From assembly GCF_019746015.1 (NCBI RefSeq), contig NZ_JAIESM010000094.1, positions 1-33,998 of the forward strand: DNA of 33,998 nt, in the 5' to 3' direction. Shown piece after piece: positions 7,807 to 15,128 of this stretch. A program made the position numbers and the translations under genes. Numbering within the stretch: the stretch's first letter is position 1; each line of letters starts with the position of its first letter. A model generated the notes under the pieces. The model saw nothing but the letters and a program-made list of their open reading frames with translations, made no database searches and had not been told where the DNA came from. Source of the stretch: Sphingomonas sp. GTDB taxonomy: Bacteria; Pseudomonadota; Alphaproteobacteria; Sphingomonadales; Sphingomonadaceae.

Positions 7807-9021
7807 TTACTGGTGGTCCAGCATGCCCAGAATGCGCTTGGCGATGACGTTGTTCTGGATCTCGGTCGAACCGCCATAGATCGACACCGCCTTGCCCCAC
7901 AGCCAGGTGCGGGTCTGGGTCAGTTCGGCCTCGCTGAAGCCCTCGCCTTCCCAGCCCAGCCCGGCCATGCCCATGATCTCCACCGACAGCTCGGCACGGT
8001 CCTGGGTCAGCCGCGCGCCGACATTCTTCATGATCGAGGTGGCCGCCGACGGCCCCTGGTTCGACTTGGCTTCGAGTGCCGCACGACGCAGCGTCAGCAT
8101 GAAGGCGCGCTGGTCCATTTCGTGGCGGACGATGCGCATGCGCAGGTCCTGATCGCTCACCTGGCCCGCGTCGTTCGCGCCGCGATAATCCTTGGCGAGC
8201 TGCCCCAGCGGCTTGCCGGCGAACATGCGCGACGCGGCCGAGCCGCCACCCGAGAGCGAGCTGCGCTCATGCTGGAGCAGCCGCTTGCCGATCGTCCAGC
8301 CCTGGCCTTCCATGCCGACCAGATTTTCCTTGGGCACCTTCACATTGGTGAAGAAGGTTTCGCAGAAGGGCGAATTGCCGGAAATCATGCGGATCGGGCG
8401 CACTTCCACGCCCGGCGCCTTCATGTCGATCAGCAGGAAGCTGATGCCCTCATGCTTCCTCGTCTTGTCGGTGCGGACCAGCGCAAAGCATTTGTCGGCC
8501 CATTGGCCGCCGCTGGTCCAGGTCTTCTGCCCGTTGACCAGATAATGGTCGCCCATATCCTCGGCAAAGGTCTGCAAGCTGGCGAGGTCGGACCCCGCGC
8601 CCGGCTCCGAATAGCCCTGGCACCAACGCACCTCGCCCCGGGCGATGGCGGGAATATGCTCCAGCTTCTGCGCCTCATTGCCATATTCCAGCAGCGTGGG
8701 GCCGAACATCATCACGCCCATCCCGCCAATCGGGTTCCACGCGCCGATGCGGCCCATTTCCTCGGCCAGCACGCGCGCCTCGCCCCGGCTCAGCCCGCCG
8801 CCGCCATAGGCCGCCGGCCAGGTCGGCACGCCCCAGCCCTTTTCGCCCATGGCGCGGGTCCAGGCGCGTTCGTCGTCACTCGGTTCGTGCGGCGCTTCCA
8901 GCGTCGCCATCAGATTGTCCTTGCCGCGCAGCGATGCGGGGAAATTGTCGGCAAGCCATGCACGCGCTTCGGCCCGGAAATCATCCAGCGTGCGCGCTTC
9001 AAGCTCGGGGGCGGTGGCCAT
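7807..9021 (-). CDS. Acyl-CoA dehydrogenase, long subunit
   Basis: 404-residue flavoprotein dehydrogenase. The N-terminal domain is extended (residues 1-70, ending GWGVPTWPAAYGGGGLS). The flavin-binding loop CQGYSEPGAGSDLASLQT is at about 134-151, NGQKTWTSGGQWAD follows, and the C-terminal IYGGSTEIQNNVIAKRILGM is intact. In medium-chain-type enzymes a glutamate precedes the GT in the last motif (YEGT); here that place is glycine (YGGS), so the catalytic base must lie elsewhere, as in several steroid and terpenoid CoA dehydrogenases. The ATG at 9021 is chosen because AGGGAG stands 8 nt before it; a GTG nine bases upstream overlaps that ribosome site. First gene of a two-gene operon with the short subunit; an operator-like site lies 23 nt upstream. 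Confidence 0.95.
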   Translation of the reverse strand: MATAPELEARTLDDFRAEARAWLADNFPASLRGKDNLMATLEAPHEPSDDERAWTRAMGEKGWGVPTWPAAYGGGGLSRGEARVLAEEMGRIGAWNPIGGMGVMMFGPTLLEYGNEAQKLEHIPAIARGEVRWCQGYSEPGAGSDLASLQTFAEDMGDHYLVNGQKTWTSGGQWADKCFALVRTDKTRKHEGISFLLIDMKAPGVEVRPIRMISGNSPFCETFFTNVKVPKENLVGMEGQGWTIGKRLLQHERSSLSGGGSAASRMFAGKPLGQLAKDYRGANDAGQVSDQDLRMRIVRHEMDQRAFMLTLRRAALEAKSNQGPSAATSIMKNVGARLTQDRAELSVEIMGMAGLGWEGEGFSEAELTQTRTWLWGKAVSIYGGSTEIQNNVIAKRILGMLDHQ

Positions 9022-9044
9022 CCTCTTCACTCCCTATGTCTCGA

Positions 9045-9060
9045 ATCCGAATATCGGGTA
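9045..9060. promoter_or_regulatory. Second copy of the operator-like site, upstream of acyl-CoA dehydrogenase operon
   Basis: Read on the minus strand this is TACCCGATATTCGGAT, identical at 13 of 16 positions to the site at 610-625. It lies 23-39 nt before the long-subunit start codon, a position where a bound repressor would block transcription. The right arm is less symmetric than in the first copy. Confidence 0.4.
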
Positions 9061-9197
9061 TGGCGAGGCATGGCATAGATCGATGCCCGGTGCAAAGGGG
9101 GCAGCGTGGCTGATGGACATCGCCAACACGCCCGCGCCGCCCCCGCACCGCCATGGCCGGGCGGCATGGAATCCGCTAAGCAGACATCGCAAAAACG

Positions 9198-9226
9198 TTG
9201 TCGCAGTATCCACGAGACGTTCTACT
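9198..9226 (+). promoter_or_regulatory. Candidate promoter of the TetA-like MFS gene
   Basis: TTGTCG and TCTACT are separated by 17 nt, giving a moderate sigma70-type match, 22 nt upstream of the gene start; AGGGAGG follows as ribosome site. A 6-bp inverted repeat (GCTAAG at 9175, CTTAGC at 9225) brackets it. No experimental support. Confidence 0.35.
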
Positions 9227-9247
9227 TAGCAGGGAGGCGGGGCCGGC

Positions 9248-10453
9248 ATGGTGAACGAAAAGCGCGCGGTGATGATGGTGTTTGCCGCCGTCCTGATCGA
9301 CACGATCGGCTTCGGCATCGTCATTCCGGTGCTGCCGGCGCTCATCATGCGGGTGGGGCATGTCGATCTGGAGGCGGCAACGCGGATCGCGGGCTATCTG
9401 GTCGCGGTGTTCGCGCTGACCCAGTTCTTCGCCGGGCCGGTGCTGGGCAATCTGGCGGACCGGTTCGGGCGGCGGCCGGTACTGATGTTCTCGATGCTGG
9501 CCTTCGCGGCCAATTACGCTTTGATGGCGCTGGCCGACTCTTTGCTGTGGCTGTTCGTCGGCCGCGCGCTGGCGGGCGTGGCCGGCGCCGTTTATGCGCC
9601 GGCCAATGCCGTGATCGCCGACGTGACGCCGCCCGCCGAACGCGCCCGCCGGTTCGGGCTGATGAGCGCGGCATTCGGGGTGGGCTTCGTCATCGGCCCG
9701 GCAATCGGCGGCTTGCTGGCAGGGCTGGGGCCGCGCGCGCCGTTCATTGCGGCGGCCGTCATCGCGGGGGCCAATGCACTCACCATGCTCGTCCTGCTGC
9801 CGGAAACGCTGACGCCGGAAAACCGCCGCCCGTTCGACTGGCGACGCGCCAACATCATCGCCTCGTTCCGCCCGGTCTTTGCCCAGCGCGCGGCGGCGCC
9901 GCTGCTGGTCGCGCTGTTCCTGTGGCAGCTGGCCTATTGCATTTATCCCGCGACCTGGTCGTTCTGGGCTACCGCACGGCTCAACTGGGACGGGCGCGCC
10001 ATCGGCCTGTCGCTGGCCTATGTCGGCGTGATCATGGCGGCGGTGCAGATCGGGCTGACCGGCCGCGCGATCAAGCGCCTTGGCGAGCGGGGCACCGCGG
10101 TGTTCGCGATGATCGCCGGCATCGTGACCTTCGCGCTCTATGCGCTGGTTCAAACCGGGTTTCAGGCCTATGCGCTGTTCCTGATCGGCGGGTTTGCCGG
10201 CATGGCGACCCCGGCGCTCAACGGCATGCTGTCGCGCATGGCCGGCGCGTCGGAACAGGGCGCTTTGCAAGGCGGGCTCGGCAGCCTGGGGACGGTTGCC
10301 ACCATCATCGCCACGGTGATGCTGACACAGGCGCTGGCGGCAGGCGTTGCGCGCGGCTTTCCGGGCGCGGCGTTCCTGCTTGCCTCGGCGCTGGGGCTGC
10401 TCGCGCTTCTCGCGCTGCTGGCGACCCGGCGGCAGCAGCCGGCCGTTGCATGA
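9248..10453 (+). CDS. MFS drug:H+ antiporter, TetA-like
   Basis: 401-residue inner-membrane protein with about 12 transmembrane segments. TM1 carries DTIGFGIVIPVLPAL (motif close to the TetA/Bcr start). The TM2-3 loop has the full MFS signature GNLADRFGRRPVLM, and motif C-like glycine-rich AFGVGFVIGPAIGG in TM5 marks it as an exporter-type (DHA1) carrier. These features fit a TetA-like multidrug or tetracycline-class efflux pump; the substrate cannot be assigned. It is divergent from the acyl-CoA dehydrogenase operon and followed after about 50 nt by the yfcG-like gene in the same direction, so the two may be co-transcribed. AGGGAGG precedes the ATG. Efflux of a toxic catabolic substrate or intermediate is a context-based inference. 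Confidence 0.93.
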   Translation: MVNEKRAVMMVFAAVLIDTIGFGIVIPVLPALIMRVGHVDLEAATRIAGYLVAVFALTQFFAGPVLGNLADRFGRRPVLMFSMLAFAANYALMALADSLLWLFVGRALAGVAGAVYAPANAVIADVTPPAERARRFGLMSAAFGVGFVIGPAIGGLLAGLGPRAPFIAAAVIAGANALTMLVLLPETLTPENRRPFDWRRANIIASFRPVFAQRAAAPLLVALFLWQLAYCIYPATWSFWATARLNWDGRAIGLSLAYVGVIMAAVQIGLTGRAIKRLGERGTAVFAMIAGIVTFALYALVQTGFQAYALFLIGGFAGMATPALNGMLSRMAGASEQGALQGGLGSLGTVATIIATVMLTQALAAGVARGFPGAAFLLASALGLLALLALLATRRQQPAVA

Positions 10454-10502
10454 TCGCCCCCCGCCCCCCACTTGGCAGGCGCAGCAAAGGAGTGACGCCC
10501 GC

Positions 10503-11195
10503 ATGATCGAGCTTTTCTATTGGCCCACCCCCAATGGCCACAAGATCACGATGTTTCTGGAGGAAGCCGGCCTCGACTATCGCATCTCGCCGGTCAACAT
10601 CGGTGCAGGCGATCAGTTCAAGCCCGATTTCCTGAAGATCGCGCCGAACAACCGTATGCCCGCAATCATCGACCATGCCCCGGCCGATGGCGGCGCGCCG
10701 GTCAGCCTGTTCGAATCGGGCGCGATCCTGCTCTATCTGGCCGAAAAGACCGGCAAGTTCCTGTCGGCCGACCTGCGCCAGCGGTTCGAGACCATCCAGT
10801 GGCTGATGTGGCAGATGGGCGGGCTGGGGCCGATGCTGGGCCAGAACCACCATTTCAATCGCTATGCACCGGAAAAGATCGACTATGCGATCAACCGCTA
10901 TGTCAACGAAACCAACCGCCTGTACGGCGTGCTGAACAAGCAGCTTGACGGGCGCGACTATATTGCCGGCGATTATTCGATTGCCGACATGGCCTGCTAT
11001 CCCTGGATCGTGCCCCATGAGATTCAGGGCCAGAAGCTGGAGGATTTCCCGCATCTGAAGCGCTGGTTCGAGGGCATCGCCGCGCGCCCCGCAACGATCG
11101 AGGCCTATGCCAAGGGCAAGGCCATCGCCACGCCGACCGCGATGACCGACGAGATGAAGAAGGTGCTGTTCGGCCAGACCGCGCCCGCCGCCTGA
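10503..11195 (+). CDS. yfcG: Glutathione S-transferase, nu class (YfcG-like disulfide reductase)
   Basis: 230 residues, closely resembling E. coli YfcG, a GST-fold protein that uses glutathione for disulfide-bond reduction. The N-terminal thioredoxin-like domain contains PTPNGHKITMFLEEAGLDY, with Thr9 and Asn11 at the positions used for glutathione binding in YfcG. NNRMPAIIDH (cis-proline) and LFESGAILLYLAEKTG follow. The helical domain has the class-specific WQMGGLGPMLGQNHHF at about residue 101-116. The ATG is preceded by AAGGAG at 10 nt; an in-frame reading start far upstream (10347) lies inside the MFS gene and is rejected. It lies 49 nt after the MFS pump. Its job here may be redox protection during catabolism, or conjugate handling; YfcG identity is firm, physiological role is not. 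Confidence 0.93.
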   Translation: MIELFYWPTPNGHKITMFLEEAGLDYRISPVNIGAGDQFKPDFLKIAPNNRMPAIIDHAPADGGAPVSLFESGAILLYLAEKTGKFLSADLRQRFETIQWLMWQMGGLGPMLGQNHHFNRYAPEKIDYAINRYVNETNRLYGVLNKQLDGRDYIAGDYSIADMACYPWIVPHEIQGQKLEDFPHLKRWFEGIAARPATIEAYAKGKAIATPTAMTDEMKKVLFGQTAPAA

Positions 11196-11202
11196 ACCCG
11201 AA

Positions 11203-11242
11203 GCGGCGGCCGGCGGGCTAAACCTCGCGCCCCGGCCGCCGC
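11203..11242. terminator. Stem-loop between convergent genes, possible bidirectional terminator
   Basis: An 11-bp perfect GC-rich inverted repeat (11203-11213 with 11232-11242), loop 18 nt, lies between the stop of the yfcG-like gene and the end of the SDR gene; its right arm is inside the SDR coding end. No T tract on either side, so termination efficiency is uncertain. Confidence 0.4.
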
Positions 11243-12015
11243 GACAGGCCAATGTCCAGATGGGCACCGGCATCGACCAGCATCGTCTCGCCGGTAATGC
11301 CGCGCCCGGCGGGGTCGAGCAGCATCACGACCGGGCCGGCAATGTCATCCGGTCCCGCCGCCATCGCCATCGGCGTCGCCCCGGCAATCCGCGCGTTCAG
11401 CCGGGCAAAGCCTTCCGCCCCCAGCCGCTTTTCGAACCAGCCGGTGCCGACATAGCCCGGCGCCACCGCATTCACCCGGATCGCCGGGGCCAGCACGCGC
11501 GCCAGGCTCTTGGTCATCGTCAGCATCGCGCCCTTCGACGCGGCATAGGCCACCGACGAACCGATGCCGAATACGCCCGCGACCGAGGCGATGTTGACGA
11601 CCGCGCTCGCATCCCCCTCCTTCAGCGCCGGCGCACAGGCACGGATCATCTGGAACGCGCCGATCACGTTCAGCTGATAGATGTCGACGAAATCATCGGC
11701 CGACAGCGCCTCCAGATCTTCATGATTGGCGAATTTGGTGCGCCCGGCATTGTTGACCAGAAAGTCGATCCGCCCGAACGCCGCCTGCGCCGAGGCCGCC
11801 AGCGCGCGGCACTGCGCGTCATCGACGATATCGGCCTGCACCGCGATGGCGCCGTCGCCCAGTTCGTGCGCCAACGCCTCGGCCTCGTCGCGGCTGTGCG
11901 CATAGTTGATCACGCAGCGCACGCCCCGCGCCGCCAGCTGGCGCACCACCGCTGCGCCAATGCCGGTGCCGCCGCCGGTGACGATGGCCACCCGCCCCGC
12001 CATCGTGCCGCTCAT
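11218..12015 (-). CDS. Short-chain dehydrogenase/reductase (SDR family)
   Basis: 265-residue classical SDR oxidoreductase using NAD(P). The Rossmann glycine motif TGGGTGIG is at 13-20, NNAG at 88-91, and the catalytic Ser144, Tyr157 and Lys161 (YAASK) are all present, so it should be active. The sequence ends with a normal substrate-loop and dimer region (AVAPGYVGTGW, then GITGETMLVDAGAHL). The acidic/basic residue after beta strand 2 (NYAHSRDEAE) does not decide the cofactor. FabG-like length, but it is not in a fatty-acid synthesis context. The start at 12015 overlaps the stop of the upstream GST gene by 4 nt (ATGA), so the two are translationally coupled. Probably oxidises a hydroxy intermediate of the local pathway; substrate unknown. 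Confidence 0.94.
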   Translation of the reverse strand: MSGTMAGRVAIVTGGGTGIGAAVVRQLAARGVRCVINYAHSRDEAEALAHELGDGAIAVQADIVDDAQCRALAASAQAAFGRIDFLVNNAGRTKFANHEDLEALSADDFVDIYQLNVIGAFQMIRACAPALKEGDASAVVNIASVAGVFGIGSSVAYAASKGAMLTMTKSLARVLAPAIRVNAVAPGYVGTGWFEKRLGAEGFARLNARIAGATPMAMAAGPDDIAGPVVMLLDPAGRGITGETMLVDAGAHLDIGLSRRPGREV

Positions 12016-12626
12016 GCCGCTGCACTCGCGCGGGCGCTGACCCTGGCATGCCAGTCGGCAAGTGCGGGCGCATCGTCGGGCAGCGACATGCCGATGAAGC
12101 TGGCGAAATCGATCGTCGTCAGCAGCACGATATCGGCCATCGAATAATCCTTGCCGGCAATGAAGCTGCGCCCGGCCAGCGCCGCGTCGATCCGCCGCAG
12201 CTCGGCATCGACACGCGGGCGGTTGCTCTCGCCAAAGTCCTTGTACTGCGGCTTCACCACCCTGGCGGTGAACGGGTGGGTATGCGCCCACACCATCGCA
12301 ATCGGCATCATCAGCCGCAGTTCCACCCGGCGCAGCCACATATCGACCTCGGCAATGCCCTTGGCCCCCTTGCCGAACAGCGGCGGATCGGGGTTCAGCG
12401 CCTCCAGAAAGCGGCAGATGGCGACGCTTTCGGTAATCACCTCGCCATCGTCGAGCTGGAGCGCCGGCACCTGGCCCAGCGGGTTGACCGCCAGATATTC
12501 GGACGAGCGATGTTCACCCGCCGGGATCGACACGCTCTTCATCTGGAGCTTCAGCCCCTTTTCGGCCAGAAACATCCGCACCCGGCGCGGATTGGGGGCC
12601 GGGTTGGGCGCGTCGTAAAGCAGCAC
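12012..12626 (-). CDS. Glutathione S-transferase family protein
   Basis: 204 residues with an N-terminal thioredoxin-like domain (LLYDAPNPAPNPRRVRMFLAEKG), the glutathione-site proline in NPLGQVPALQLDDG, and VITESVAICRFLE; the C-terminal helical domain includes the N-capping FIAGKDYSMADI motif. The start is ambiguous. An ATG at 12632 abuts GGAGG with no spacing, whereas a GTG two codons inside (12626) is 6 nt from GGAGG and gives the family-typical beginning M-L-L-Y-D; the GTG is preferred. It is translationally coupled with the SDR gene and divergent from the acyl-CoA ligase. It might conjugate or isomerise a pathway intermediate, or detoxify an electrophile; no specific class could be assigned. 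Confidence 0.9.
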   Translation of the reverse strand: MLLYDAPNPAPNPRRVRMFLAEKGLKLQMKSVSIPAGEHRSSEYLAVNPLGQVPALQLDDGEVITESVAICRFLEALNPDPPLFGKGAKGIAEVDMWLRRVELRLMMPIAMVWAHTHPFTARVVKPQYKDFGESNRPRVDAELRRIDAALAGRSFIAGKDYSMADIVLLTTIDFASFIGMSLPDDAPALADWHARVSARASAAA

Positions 12627-12699
12627 GTGCATCCTCCGAAATGCTTTTTCGAAGCTGGCGTATGGCATTTCATTTCGCGCTCGCCTAGCGATTGCTGCG

Positions 12700-14238
12700 A
12701 TGAGCAATGAGACACATGCTGCCGCGATGCTGGACAGCGATTTCGCGGTGCTGCCTGATCTGATCCGCACCCATGCCGCCGTCCAGCCGGAAAAGCCCGC
12801 GCTGGTGGCCGGCGATGCAGCGCTCGATTATGCCGGGCTCGACACTACGATGGACCGGGTGGCCGCCGCGTTGCAGCGCGACGGGTTGTCGCATGGCCAG
12901 GCGGTGGCGATCCTCGCTGCGCCCTCGATCGATTATGCCACCATCTTTCTGGGCACGCTGCGCGCCGGCGGCGCGGCGGCGCCGCTTGCCCCCAGCGCGA
13001 CACCCGATCAGCTGGCGGCGATGGTGAACGACAGCGGCGCCGCGCACCTGTTCACCGACGCGGCCGGCACCGCCGCGCTGGCGGGCAAGACGATCAACGC
13101 CCGCATCATCGAAATGGGCAGTGCCGAACATCACGCCTGGCTGGCGCCCGCGGGCACCCGCCCGGCCCCCGCCGCCATTGCGCCGGGCGACCCGTTCAAC
13201 ATCATCTATTCATCGGGCACCACCGGCACGCCCAAGGGCATCGTGCAAAGCCATGCGATGCGCTGGCAGCATATCCACCGCAACAAGACGGCGGGCTTCG
13301 ACACCGCCGTCACCATGGTGGCGACGCCGCTTTATTCAAACACGACGCTCGTCGTCTTCCTGCCGACAATGGCCTGGGGCGGCACCGCCGTGCTGATGTC
13401 GAAGTTCGACGCCCGCCGCTTTCTGGAACTGGCGCAGGCGCACCGCGCGACCCATGCGATGCTGGTCCCGGTCCAGTATCAGCGGATCATGGCCGACCCT
13501 GAGTTCGACCGGTTCGACCTGTCCAGCTTTCGCCTGAAGACCTGCACCTCGGCCCCCTTTTCGGCGGCGCTGAAGGCCGATGTCGTCCACCGCTGGCCGG
13601 GGCTGCTGGTGGAGTATTACGGCATGACCGAGGGCGGCGGCACGACCATCCTGAACTGCACCGCCCACCCCGACAAGCTGCACAGCGTCGGCCAGCCGGC
13701 AGAGGGGCACGACATCCGCCTGATCGACGAGGACGGGCGCGAAGTGCCGCCCGGCGCCACCGGCGAAGTCGTCGGCCGCAGCCCGGCGATGATGACCGGC
13801 TATCACCGCCGGGCAGAGGCGACGCGCGCCGCCGAATGGTTCGACGCGGACGGCAACCGCTATATCCGCCACGGCGATGTCGGCCGGTTCGACGAGGACG
13901 GGTTCCTGATCCTGATGGACCGCAAGAAGGACCTGATCATCTCGGGCGGGTTCAACATCTATCCGTCCGATCTGGAAGCGGTGCTGCGCCAGCACCCCGA
14001 TGTTGCCGATTGCGCAGTGGTGGGCGTGCCCAGCGCCACCTGGGGCGAGACGCCGCTGGGCTTCTTCGTGCCCGCCCGCACCGGCGCGGACCCCGCCGCC
14101 ATTCTGGCCTGGGCGAATGACCGCCTGGGCAAGACCCAGCGGCTGAGCGCGCTCGAGCCGCTAGCCGAGCTTCCCCGCAGCGCGATCGGCAAGGTGCTGA
14201 AGCGCGACCTGCGCGACCAATGGATTGCCCGCCAATGA
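12700..14238 (+). CDS. Acyl-CoA ligase / AMP-dependent synthetase (ANL superfamily)
   Basis: 512-residue adenylating enzyme that would activate a carboxylic acid to its CoA thioester through an acyl-AMP. All core motifs are present: the P-loop-like YSSGTTGTPKG at 170-180, YYGMTEGGG at 306-314, the ATP-binding HGDVGRFDEDGF at 391-402, the hinge DRKKDLIISGGFNIYPSDLE at about 407-425, and the catalytic lysine K498 in PRSAIGKVLKR. Fatty or aromatic acid specificity cannot be read directly. The ribosome site is weak; an internal ATG at 12727 is the alternative start. The stop overlaps the thioesterase start (ATGA), so the two are made together. It is divergent from the GST-SDR pair, with 73 nt between them. 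Confidence 0.95.
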   Translation: MSNETHAAAMLDSDFAVLPDLIRTHAAVQPEKPALVAGDAALDYAGLDTTMDRVAAALQRDGLSHGQAVAILAAPSIDYATIFLGTLRAGGAAAPLAPSATPDQLAAMVNDSGAAHLFTDAAGTAALAGKTINARIIEMGSAEHHAWLAPAGTRPAPAAIAPGDPFNIIYSSGTTGTPKGIVQSHAMRWQHIHRNKTAGFDTAVTMVATPLYSNTTLVVFLPTMAWGGTAVLMSKFDARRFLELAQAHRATHAMLVPVQYQRIMADPEFDRFDLSSFRLKTCTSAPFSAALKADVVHRWPGLLVEYYGMTEGGGTTILNCTAHPDKLHSVGQPAEGHDIRLIDEDGREVPPGATGEVVGRSPAMMTGYHRRAEATRAAEWFDADGNRYIRHGDVGRFDEDGFLILMDRKKDLIISGGFNIYPSDLEAVLRQHPDVADCAVVGVPSATWGETPLGFFVPARTGADPAAILAWANDRLGKTQRLSALEPLAELPRSAIGKVLKRDLRDQWIARQ

Positions 14239-15011
14239 CGACGATTGCCGATATCCTTGCCGCTGCCACGCCGGTCGATCAGGGCCTGCGGATGACGGTG
14301 CCGGCGGACTGGATGCAGGGCCGCACCGCCTATGGCGGCCTGTCCGCCGCGATGGCGCTCCACGCCGCGATGCAGTCCGCGCCCGACCTGCCGCCGCTGC
14401 GTTCGGCGCAGATTTCGTTCGTCGGCCCGCTCGCCGGTGATGTGACGGTAACGCACCAGCTGCTGCGGCGCGGCCGCAACGCCGCCTTCATTCAGGCCGA
14501 TGTGACGGGTGAGGCGGGGCTTGGCCTGCGCGCGACCTTCGTGTTCATGCGCGATCAGGCATCGCAGGTCGATTTCGACGCCGGCACCGCCACCGACCGG
14601 CGCCCGCCGGAGCCGGGCGACAAGCTGTGGACCGGCCCCGAAGGCTTTTTCGCCAGCAACATGGAATTCCGCGATCTCAAAGACCCCAGCTTCGGCAAGG
14701 CGGAGCTGCTGCGCTGGGGCCGGATGAAGGCGCATGAGGGGCTTGACCCCTTTATCCACCTGATCGCCATGGCAGACGGCATGCCGCCGGCGGCGATCCG
14801 CCTGTTCGACAATGGCTTCGTCCCGCTCAGCTCGCTCACCTGGATCATCAACCTGCTCACCCCCAGCCCGCAGACGCGCGATGGCTGGTGGCTGCTCACG
14901 GCGCGCTCCGGCTTTGCGCGCGGCGGCTGTTCGAGCCAGACGATGGCGGTGTGGAATGCCGATGGCCAGCTAGTCGCCGAAGGGATGCAGAGCGTCGCCA
15001 TCTTCGCCTGA
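14235..15011 (+). CDS. Acyl-CoA thioesterase, double hotdog (TesB-like)
   Basis: 258 residues arranged as two hotdog folds. The first starts with WMQGRTAYGGLSAAMALHA at about 26-44, the signature of the TesB-like/4HBT_3 thioesterase family. The second ends with the paired strands WWLLTARSGFARGG and MAVWNADGQLVAEGMQSVAIF. It should hydrolyse acyl-CoA to free acid and CoA. The ATG overlaps the ligase stop by four bases; an in-frame ATG 15 nt upstream lies within the ligase and is less likely. A thioesterase coupled with a ligase suggests control of a CoA pool, or release of a dead-end CoA ester during catabolism; this is inference. No terminator is seen directly after it. Confidence 0.92.
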   Translation: MTTIADILAAATPVDQGLRMTVPADWMQGRTAYGGLSAAMALHAAMQSAPDLPPLRSAQISFVGPLAGDVTVTHQLLRRGRNAAFIQADVTGEAGLGLRATFVFMRDQASQVDFDAGTATDRRPPEPGDKLWTGPEGFFASNMEFRDLKDPSFGKAELLRWGRMKAHEGLDPFIHLIAMADGMPPAAIRLFDNGFVPLSSLTWIINLLTPSPQTRDGWWLLTARSGFARGGCSSQTMAVWNADGQLVAEGMQSVAIFA

Positions 15012-15128
15012 GCCGGCGCTGCGACAATTTACGACAGTTTCGCGCCGCGTTGACATAGCCCGGCGACAATGCGGCGGTTAAGCTGCGCGCACAGCAGGGG
15101 GTGCAGCTCCAGCGATAAGAGGTTTGCG

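Noticed and set aside
9176..10504. 442-residue minus-strand frame opposite the TetA-like pump
   Set aside because: Composition is Gln/Arg/His-rich shadow coding, whereas the plus strand gives a clean 12-helix transporter.
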